This document shows, one piece after another, positions 1 through 5,082 of a DNA stretch of 6,002 bases. Under the pieces are notes generated by a model that was given only the letters and a program-made list of their open reading frames with translations, was not told the DNA's origin and ran no database searches. Numbering within the stretch: position 1 is the first letter of the stretch; each line of letters starts with the position of its first letter. Made by a program: the position numbers and the translations under genes. The DNA is from Chloroflexi bacterium UBA6265 (GTDB lineage: Bacteria > Chloroflexota > Chloroflexia > Thermomicrobiales > UBA6265), in assembly GCA_002440805.1 (NCBI GenBank), contig DJVD01000267.1, positions 1 through 6,002 on the forward strand. Reading direction: 5' to 3'.

Positions 1-780
1 CCAGAACAGGTGCTGCCACAGCAGCGGATCGCCACCGGCGGCAACCACGAAGAAGTTGGTGCCAACCCAGCGATCGAGCAGCAGGAAGATGATGGCCACC
101 GTGATGGCGGGGAAGGCCATGATCAACAGGATGGCAGTGATGAGCGTCGTCCAGGTAAAGATCGGCATGCGCATCAGCGTCATACCGGGGGCCCGCATAT
201 TCAGGATGGTGACGATGAAGTTGAACGCGCCCAGCATCGACGAGATACCGGAGATGGTGAGACCCACGATCCAGAAATCCACCGCGCGGGATGGGTTCCA
301 GGCGAGGTCGGTCAGCGGCGCGTAGGCGTACCAGCCCTGGTTCGGGGCTTCGCCGAAGAACCAGCCGAGGTTCAGGATGATACCGGCGCTGAGGAACAGC
401 CAGTAACTAAAGGCGTTCAGCCGGGGCATGGCAACATCGCGGGCGCCGATTTGCAGCGGCATCACGTAGTTCCAGAAGGCCACCGTGAGCGGCATCACCC
501 CAAGGAAGATCATGGTGGTGCCGTGCATTGTGAAGAGTTCGTTATACGTCTTCTCGCTGACGAGGCCGTTGCCACTGGTGATGAGCTGGGTACGGATAAG
601 CAGGGCCTCGAAGCCACCGACCATCAGGAAGAAGAGCGCGGTCACCCCGTAGAGGATACCGATCTTCTTGTGGTCGATCGTCGTCATCCAATCCCAGATG
701 CCACGCCGCTGTTGTTTGCTGACGGGTGCACTTGTGGCTTGTGCCTGTGCGTTGATCCCGTGCTGTGCGATTGATGCCAT
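1..780 (-). CDS. ctaD: Cytochrome c oxidase subunit I, partial (C-terminus beyond the left edge)
   Basis: This is the catalytic subunit of the aa3/caa3 heme-copper terminal oxidase in the cytoplasmic membrane. It reduces O2 to water and pumps protons. The first 260 residues are present, roughly half of the usual length, and the frame runs open off the left edge ending in LLWQHLFW, which in this family directly precedes the HPEVY block. A soluble N-terminal stretch of about 30 residues is followed by helices near 41-62, 90-108, 124-143, 168-192 and 208-236. His86 in FTMHGTTMIF is the expected low-spin heme a ligand. Asn104, Asp115 and Asn122 match the proton-uptake D-channel entrance (NYVMPLQIGARD, then PRLNAFSYW). 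The Glu and Tyr that separate A1 from A2 oxidases, the CuB ligands and the K-channel lie outside the window. The start is ATG at 780, six bases after AGGAG. The gene lies 62 bases downstream of ctaC. Identification is secure. Confidence 0.96.
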   Translation of the reverse strand, partial: MASIAQHGINAQAQATSAPVSKQQRRGIWDWMTTIDHKKIGILYGVTALFFLMVGGFEALLIRTQLITSGNGLVSEKTYNELFTMHGTTMIFLGVMPLTVAFWNYVMPLQIGARDVAMPRLNAFSYWLFLSAGIILNLGWFFGEAPNQGWYAYAPLTDLAWNPSRAVDFWIVGLTISGISSMLGAFNFIVTILNMRAPGMTLMRMPIFTWTTLITAILLIMAFPAITVAIIFLLLDRWVGTNFFVVAAGGDPLLWQHLFW

Positions 781-786
781 ATCGCG

Positions 787-791
787 CTCCT
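787..791 (-). promoter_or_regulatory. Ribosome binding site of ctaD
   Basis: AGGAG on the minus strand, six bases before the ATG at 780, fixes the ctaD start. Confidence 0.75.
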
Positions 792-797
792 ACCCCT

Positions 798-817
798 GGG
801 ACCGATCGACCGGCCCC
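798..817 (-). other. Hairpin in the ctaC-ctaD junction
   Basis: On the minus-strand RNA, GGGGCCG can pair with CGGUCCC (seven pairs, one of them G-U) around a six-base loop. It lies between the ctaC stop and the ctaD Shine-Dalgarno site. No U-tract follows, so it does not look like an intrinsic terminator. It could set transcript stability or the ratio of the two subunits. That role is inference, and GC-rich DNA produces such stems by chance. Confidence 0.3.
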
Positions 818-842
818 GCGACTTTCATATGTTCGTGCCGTA

Positions 843-2075
843 TCAGGCGGCCGGTGTGGCTTCGGCGTCTTCCGGCGTCGCCATCGGTGTCGCTCCGGCA
901 TCGGTGCCACTCCACCCATCGGGTGAGGTGCAGCCGCCTGCCGGTGCCATTGAGTACAGGAAGTCGACAAACTCTTCTGCTTCTTGCTCGGTGAGCTCAA
1001 TCGGCTTACCAGGCCCGATTTGCGTCGACATATAGTTGCCGGGTTTCACCGAGCCAGGATCCATTAACCACTGTTTCAGGTTTTCAGGTGTTGTTTCCAT
1101 CATACCGGCTGCGAATGTCTCGCGGCAGACCAGCATGGTGAGGTCAGGTCCGAAGGAAGCTGGCGCATTAATGCCGCTCAGGGCTGCATTGGTATCGAAA
1201 CCGTTGAAGGAGTGGCAGCTGAGGCACACGCTGAACTTGGCCGGAGCCTGGACAACGCCGGTATCGCCTTCCTGCGGCTTTGTAGAAACCGCCGGGCTGG
1301 TGCGCCAGTTGTTCACCCAGGCATAAAACTCATCTTCCTCAACCACGGTGATCTTGAATCGCATCCAGGCATGTTGGGCACCGCAGAACTCGGCGCACTC
1401 GCCGTAGTACTCCCCGGTTTCCGTGGGGGTGATGGAGAGACGGTTCATGTGGCCCGGGATCACATCGAGCTTGCCGGTGAGTTGTGGTACCCAGAAGCTG
1501 TGGATCACATTGTTTGAGTACATATTGAAGACGGTGTTGCGACCAACAGGGATCACGATCTCGTTGGCAGTGGTCACTTCCAGGTTCTGGCCATTCTGGA
1601 CCTGGTCTTCACCAAGGTGGAACTCCCACCACCATTGCTTGCCGTACACATCCACCTGCAACTGGCCTTCGCCAGCCTGGGCATCGTGATCGAACAGCAC
1701 GGTCAGGGTGGGGATCAACAGCACCAGCAGCACAACTGCCGGGAGAATGGTCCATACCAACTCAAGGCGCTTGTTGCCGTGTACCTGTGAAGGTCGTTTG
1801 GCATCGCTCTTCTTGCGTCGATACCGCAGGGAGAGATAGACAATGGCAAACTGCACGCCCACAAACACGATGAGCGAAAGCCAGAACACCAGCTTGTAGA
1901 GGCTGTGAATATCTTCAGTCGTCGAAGATGCCGGGCTGGTGGTGGAGTAAGGCTTGTCGCCACTCGGACCACAGGCACTCAGCACTATCAACGCTGTCAG
2001 CGCAACTACGCCGAGCGAAAACAGCTTGGGGATCACCCCTCGCCGTGCCGAGCGATTCTGCCGTTGCTCGTCCAT
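843..2075 (-). CDS. ctaC: caa3-type cytochrome c oxidase subunit II with fused C-terminal cytochrome c domain
   Basis: This subunit takes electrons from the respiratory chain and passes them through CuA to subunit I. It has 410 residues from the first ATG, compared with about 250-350 for subunit II with or without the fusion. An Arg-rich N-terminus and hydrophobic stretch end in a lipobox (LSAC, Cys35), so the mature protein is probably a lipoprotein. Two helices follow, near 60-85 and 104-128. In the outward-facing cupredoxin domain the aromatic patch WWWEF is at 148-152. The CuA ligands are complete: His192, Cys227, Glu229, Cys231, His235 and Met238. The cytochrome c domain has CLSCH (Cys284, Cys287, His288) and a likely heme Met349 in NYM. 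Two further cysteines are at 317 and 382, and the last 20-odd residues are an Ala/Thr/Pro/Glu-rich tail. GGGGAGG lies four bases before the ATG. The frame can be extended to a TTG at 2105, but that lacks support. It is the first gene of the operon with ctaD. Confidence 0.96.
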   Translation of the reverse strand: MDEQRQNRSARRGVIPKLFSLGVVALTALIVLSACGPSGDKPYSTTSPASSTTEDIHSLYKLVFWLSLIVFVGVQFAIVYLSLRYRRKKSDAKRPSQVHGNKRLELVWTILPAVVLLVLLIPTLTVLFDHDAQAGEGQLQVDVYGKQWWWEFHLGEDQVQNGQNLEVTTANEIVIPVGRNTVFNMYSNNVIHSFWVPQLTGKLDVIPGHMNRLSITPTETGEYYGECAEFCGAQHAWMRFKITVVEEDEFYAWVNNWRTSPAVSTKPQEGDTGVVQAPAKFSVCLSCHSFNGFDTNAALSGINAPASFGPDLTMLVCRETFAAGMMETTPENLKQWLMDPGSVKPGNYMSTQIGPGKPIELTEQEAEEFVDFLYSMAPAGGCTSPDGWSGTDAGATPMATPEDAEATPAA

Positions 2076-2079
2076 TCTG

Positions 2080-2086
2080 CCTCCCC
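2080..2086 (-). promoter_or_regulatory. Ribosome binding site of ctaC
   Basis: GGGGAGG on the minus strand, four bases before the ATG at 2075. The spacing is short but the match is strong. It decides for this ATG over the in-frame TTG ten codons upstream. Confidence 0.7.
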
Positions 2087-2189
2087 AAATACACCTGACG
2101 ACCAAATATCAGGTTTTACCAACACATTTCGGCTGCACAGATTACCCAACCCGTGAGCCGCACGTTCGTCCTTTTGCTTTCGGGCCCAC

Positions 2190-2223
2190 ACAGGAGCGTG
2201 CCACAAGCTGCGAGCACTCCTGT
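2190..2223 (-). other. Bulged hairpin in the ctaC leader
   Basis: ACAGGAG (2190-2196) and CTCCTGT (2217-2223) are exact inverted repeats. TGC (2199-2201) and GCA (2214-2216) extend the stem to ten pairs across a two-base bulge, with a loop of about 12 bases. The ACACAGG that overlaps the left arm (2188-2194) can instead pair with CCTGTGT (2225-2231), so the two structures exclude each other. If the promoter at 2270-2299 is real, this lies within the 5' untranslated RNA of ctaC. Its function is unknown. Confidence 0.35.
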
Positions 2224-2269
2224 TCCTGTGTCAGGCACAACTACGAGCATCACAACCCGTGTGTGAGTA

Positions 2270-2299
2270 CGTATACCCAAATCCCTTGCCTGCGGTCAA
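2270..2299 (-). promoter_or_regulatory. Putative sigma70-type promoter of ctaC-ctaD
   Basis: On the minus strand, TTGACC (2299-2294; five of six consensus bases) is separated by 18 bases from TATACG (2275-2270; four of six). Transcription would start near 2263 and give a leader of about 190 nt before ctaC. This is the best -35/-10 pair I see upstream of ctaC. It is a consensus reading only. Confidence 0.45.
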
Positions 2300-2334
2300 G
2301 CAGGTGTACGGGTTTTCCCTATCATCGATGCCAG

Positions 2335-2355
2335 AAAAAAACCCCTTTTAGGGGG
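2335..2355 (-). terminator. Terminator-like element on the minus strand
   Basis: Read on the minus strand, CCCCC, the loop TAAAA and GGGG are followed directly by seven T. The T-run is good but the stem is only four G-C pairs. It lies about 35 bases upstream of the proposed ctaC promoter, so it could stop antisense transcription entering from the right. No minus-strand gene to its right needs it. Confidence 0.3.
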
Positions 2356-2435
2356 AAATCTTCATGACAGTCTCTGAGTGATAGCATAGCACTCTCCTGC
2401 CCGATGCCCATATCCATCTGCCGCCGTGCCTAATG

Positions 2436-2441
2436 TATACT
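2436..2441 (+). promoter_or_regulatory. Possible -10 box for the small membrane protein gene
   Basis: TATACT (five of six consensus bases) lies 71 bases before the GTG start at 2513. I find no convincing -35 at 16-19 bases. If it is used, RNA would begin near 2448, downstream of the ATG at 2426, which excludes that ATG as the start codon. A direct repeat CTCATT with a 12-base period (2440-2445 and 2452-2457) straddles the expected start site. Confidence 0.3.
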
Positions 2442-2512
2442 CATTAAGAGTCTCATTCGTTGGCCAGGGCCGCCGCGGGCGCTGGTTTACCGCCGATTTC
2501 GGAGCTGCAATC

Positions 2513-2758
2513 GTGCATCCCACCCCCCCGCAATCACAACGCGTGCTCAGCGTGGCACTGATGCTTACCGGGCTCGTGATTGCAGCGATCGCGATTTTGG
2601 CCGACACCATCAACATCGGCACCGGCCAGGGATTCGGCTATTACCAGATGATTGTACTGATTGCCGGCATCGTCATTTTCCTCATCGGCATTGCCGTGGT
2701 TGTCGGCGATAAGTCGCAATCCACTCCCAATAACGATTTCGAGCCCGATCCCGACTGA
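2513..2758 (+). CDS. Small two-helix membrane protein of unknown function
   Basis: I do not recognise the family with certainty. With the GTG at 2513 the product is 81 residues: a short polar N-terminus, one hydrophobic helix near 11-30, a glycine-rich linker (DTINIGTGQGFGYYQ) near 31-45, a second helix near 46-66 and an acidic tail ending FEPDPD. With both ends polar it should span the membrane twice, with both termini on the same side. The GTG is chosen because GGAG (2501-2504) lies eight bases upstream. The same frame reaches back to an ATG at 2426, but that has no Shine-Dalgarno site, sits upstream of the likely -10 box and would add an Arg-rich segment unlike the rest. The gene ends 42 bases before a strong hairpin, so it is probably its own transcription unit. 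The DxxxxG..GFGY linker resembles short tails I associate with Chloroflexota membrane proteins; that is from memory and gives no function. Confidence 0.7.
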   Translation: MHPTPPQSQRVLSVALMLTGLVIAAIAILADTINIGTGQGFGYYQMIVLIAGIVIFLIGIAVVVGDKSQSTPNNDFEPDPD

Positions 2759-2800
2759 GGCACCCCACCCCATAGAACCGTTATCATGTATGCATCATTT

Positions 2801-2821
2801 TCGGCCCGCATAGCGGGCCGA
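2801..2821 (+). terminator. Strong hairpin, probable terminator after the small gene
   Basis: TCGGCCCGC and GCGGGCCGA form a perfect nine-pair stem around ATA, followed by CATTTTC. The stem is strong and the T-run is short. It lies 42 bases after the stop of the small gene and 44 bases before argS. If it stops transcription fully, argS needs a promoter in the remaining short gap. It could otherwise be a structure at the 5' end of the argS transcript. Confidence 0.6.
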
Positions 2822-2847
2822 CATTTTCACGCGCCACCCGTCCGCAC

Positions 2848-2852
2848 AGGAG
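2848..2852 (+). promoter_or_regulatory. Ribosome binding site of argS
   Basis: AGGAG lies 13 bases before the ATG at 2866, a wide spacing. No in-frame start lies closer, so the ATG is kept. Confidence 0.5.
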
Positions 2853-2865
2853 ACTCCAGCCGTTC

Positions 2866-5082
2866 ATGACCAGCCCACACAGTGACTCCAGCACCGGTGT
2901 TATCGCCCGGGAAGAGCAAGCCGCCATCGAGGCGATTAAGGCAGCGTTGGCCAGCCAGCAGATTGATCCTGGCACCAAACCCATCGATTTGCGCCCCCTG
3001 CCCTTTGAGGGCACGTGGGGCAGCGCCAGCACCATTGCCCGCATGGCGGCCGGCGATATCGTGCAAAAACAACTCGATGCTGAAGGGGCGCTGGAAGGAC
3101 TGAGCAAGAAAGAAGCCAAAAAACTGGTGAACGAGCGCGTGGGCGCCGCCAGCCAGGAATTGGCAGCGACGCTCGCCGATCATATCCGCGCCAGCGGCCG
3201 CTTTGCCTCGGTCGACGCGGTGAACGGCTACATCAACATTGGTTACGATGCCGATGCCACCACCAATCGCCTGGTGAGCGAGGTAATGCAGCAGCACGAT
3301 ACCTACGGCCACGCAGCGCCGGATAGCCGCAATACCAGGGTGATGATTGAGCACAGCCAACTGAACACGCACAAGGCCGCGCACGTAGGCCACCTGCGTA
3401 ATATCTGCCTGGGCGTGGCGCTCACCAATATCAGCACTGCCGCCGGTTTCACCACCATGCCGGTCACCTATATCGGCGATATCGGCCGGCATGTCATCAA
3501 GTGCCTGTGGTGCTATTCCACCTTCCATGCGGGGGAAGAACCGCGCGAGGGCATCAGTCGCGGACGGTGGCTGGGCGAAATCTACGTCGAAGCCGGCATG
3601 CGCCTGAACTACCGCAAGGATGTTGTCGATTTCCTTAATCGCCTGATCAAGGAAGATACCAGCCTGGGCGAAGGCATCGATCGGGTGCTGAAGAACCTGT
3701 GGAATAACGACGATCCGGTGGATGGGGAGGATATCGCCTACCTGCTCGGCAAGGTCACCAATGTCGGCGAAATCGTGCCGGACGAACTCACCGATGCCGA
3801 TGTGATGATGCCGTTCTTCACCCTGTTGGGCGATTACCTGCGCGGTGCTGCGATTGAGGCCGAGCAATCGGAAGAAGAGAATAGCGCCGCCGCCGATCGC
3901 TACGCCGAATGGACGCAGTTGCACGACACCATCGATTGGTGGAAGCAGGTCCCCGCGTGGATCGATGCTGAAAAGGCGACGTTCCAGCTGTGGGAAAATC
4001 ACGATCCCGATTTTTACCAGTTGTGGGAAACCACCCGCGACTGGAGTATGGACGAACTGAAAGCCATCTTCGAGGAGTTCGGGGCCACCTTCGATGTGTG
4101 GTTCACCGAAAGCGAAGTGGAAGACGAGGGCCGCGCCATGGTGCGCGAACTCTTGGATCGCGGGATCGCCGAGATCAGCGATGGCCTGCCAGTGGTGAAA
4201 ATCGACGAGAAGCTGGGCCTGGAGCAGGAAACCTATCGCACCATGCCGATTTTGCGCAGCGATGGCAGCACACTCTACTCCACCAAGGATTTGGCGCTGG
4301 CGCGCAAGAAGTTCGAGAACTACGACATTGATCAGTCGATCTGGGTGGTGGATGTACGGCAATCGCTGTACTTCGATCAGATCACGCGCATTCTGGAGCT
4401 GTACGGCTTCGATGATCATGCCGCCAACCTTCACCTCGGCTACGAATTCGTCACCCTGCCCAGCGGCATCATGAGCAGTCGCAAGGGCAACGCGCCGCTG
4501 CTGGAAGATGTGCGCGATGCCATGATCTCCCGCGCGCTGGACGTGGTACAGGAGAAGAATCCCACGCTTGCACTGGAAGAACAGGAGCAGGTATCGCGCG
4601 ATATCGCGATTGGCGCCATCAAGTACGCCATGCTGGCGCGCGATGGCAACAAGGTGATCGTGTTCGACCCCGATGAGGCGCTGAGCTTTGAGGGCCACGC
4701 GGCCCCGTACATCCAGTACGCTCATGCCCGTGCCTGCCGCCTGCTCGAACGCGCCGGGGTGAGCGATGCCGATGTATTGGCTGCCTTACCGGAAACGTCG
4801 TTTGCCGGCCAGATTCCTGCGGAACTGAGCCTGTTGCAGCAGATCTCGATATTCCCGGAAATGGTGCAACGCGCCGCTACCGAACATCGGCCGCTGCACC
4901 TCACCAACTATGTGTTTGAACTGGCCAAGCGATTTAACGATTTCTATCACGAAGCCCCGGTGCTGCAGGAAGGCATCGACCCCGCTGTGCGCCAGGCACG
5001 GTTGGCCCTGGTCACCGCCACCCGCATCACGTTGCGCAATGGCCTGTCGCTGTTGGGCATCGTCGCACCGGAGCAGATGTAA
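2866..5082 (+). CDS. argS: Arginyl-tRNA synthetase, long form (class I)
   Basis: This cytoplasmic enzyme joins L-arginine to tRNA-Arg using ATP. It has 738 residues, where bacterial ArgRS is usually about 550-600. The N-terminal tRNA-recognition domain is near 15-130. The HIGH motif is HVGH at 173-176 in HSQLNTHKAAHVGHLRN, and YIGDIGRH follows at 202-209. The family's LGEIYVE is at 236-242. About 245-375 is extra sequence, acidic and Trp-rich in its second half. The normal fold resumes with QLWETTRDWSMDEL and FDVWFTESE (385-417). STKDLALARKKF (472-483) and VVDVRQSLYFDQ (494-505) belong to the catalytic core. The KMSKS site reads IMSSRKG (535-541), lacking the first Lys, while Lys170 sits three residues before HVGH, as in ArgRSs with a degenerate KMSKS. 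EGHAAPYIQYAHAR (609-622) leads into the helical DALR anticodon-binding domain (about 650-738), ending in the family-typical LSLLGIVAPEQM. Arginase follows with a one-base overlap. I read it as functional; the insertion is the odd part. Confidence 0.95.
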   Translation: MTSPHSDSSTGVIAREEQAAIEAIKAALASQQIDPGTKPIDLRPLPFEGTWGSASTIARMAAGDIVQKQLDAEGALEGLSKKEAKKLVNERVGAASQELAATLADHIRASGRFASVDAVNGYINIGYDADATTNRLVSEVMQQHDTYGHAAPDSRNTRVMIEHSQLNTHKAAHVGHLRNICLGVALTNISTAAGFTTMPVTYIGDIGRHVIKCLWCYSTFHAGEEPREGISRGRWLGEIYVEAGMRLNYRKDVVDFLNRLIKEDTSLGEGIDRVLKNLWNNDDPVDGEDIAYLLGKVTNVGEIVPDELTDADVMMPFFTLLGDYLRGAAIEAEQSEEENSAAADRYAEWTQLHDTIDWWKQVPAWIDAEKATFQLWENHDPDFYQLWETTRDWSMDELKAIFEEFGATFDVWFTESEVEDEGRAMVRELLDRGIAEISDGLPVVKIDEKLGLEQETYRTMPILRSDGSTLYSTKDLALARKKFENYDIDQSIWVVDVRQSLYFDQITRILELYGFDDHAANLHLGYEFVTLPSGIMSSRKGNAPLLEDVRDAMISRALDVVQEKNPTLALEEQEQVSRDIAIGAIKYAMLARDGNKVIVFDPDEALSFEGHAAPYIQYAHARACRLLERAGVSDADVLAALPETSFAGQIPAELSLLQQISIFPEMVQRAATEHRPLHLTNYVFELAKRFNDFYHEAPVLQEGIDPAVRQARLALVTATRITLRNGLSLLGIVAPEQM
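5070..5073 (+). promoter_or_regulatory. Ribosome binding site of the arginase gene, inside the end of argS
   Basis: GGAG lies within the last codons of argS, eight bases before the ATG at 5082 that overlaps the argS stop as TAATG. It supports that start and implies translational coupling. Confidence 0.65.

Larger units (their letters stand above)
2076..2512. other. Divergent intergenic region between ctaC and the small membrane protein gene
   Basis: These 437 bases contain no recognisable conserved gene. Read leftward they hold a terminator-like element, a promoter with a good -35 and a leader of about 190 nt with inverted repeats. Read rightward they hold a -10-like box and a Shine-Dalgarno site for the small gene. 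The stretch is visibly less GC-rich than the flanking genes between about 2230 and 2450, as expected for promoter DNA. A quasi-palindrome (2376-2394: GAGTG, one mismatch, TA, loop GCA, TA, CACTC) could be an operator, but I know no regulator for it. Confidence 0.6.

Noticed and set aside
10..774. Plus-strand open frame of 254 codons opposite ctaD
   Set aside because: It is the antisense shadow of subunit I. Its translation is dominated by His, Asp, Glu and Gly, with no hydrophobic core or motif.
2435..2440. GTATAC occurring here and at 2271-2276 as paired operator sites
   Set aside because: A six-base palindrome found twice within 170 bases of AT-richer promoter DNA is weak evidence, and both copies overlap -10-like boxes, which explains the sequence.
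2426..2512. ATG at 2426 as the start of the small membrane protein
   Set aside because: It has no Shine-Dalgarno site, it lies upstream of the likely -10 box, and the added Arg-rich segment does not resemble the rest. The GTG at 2513 has GGAG eight bases before it.
2362..2622. Minus-strand open frame of 86 codons over the intergenic region and the small gene
   Set aside because: It overlaps the more convincing plus-strand gene. The product has no membrane or domain pattern of its own and it would run into the minus-strand terminator signal.
4468..4488. Inactivated ArgRS because KMSKS lacks its first Lys
   Set aside because: Many functional ArgRSs have a degenerate KMSKS, and the compensating lysine before HIGH is present. 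The frame is intact and all other core motifs are kept.
2827..4725. Minus-strand open frame of 632 codons opposite argS
   Set aside because: It lies almost wholly within the unmistakable argS gene. Its translation is Ile/Ala/Gly/His-rich with no recognisable domain. Long antisense frames are expected opposite GC-rich genes with strong third-position bias.
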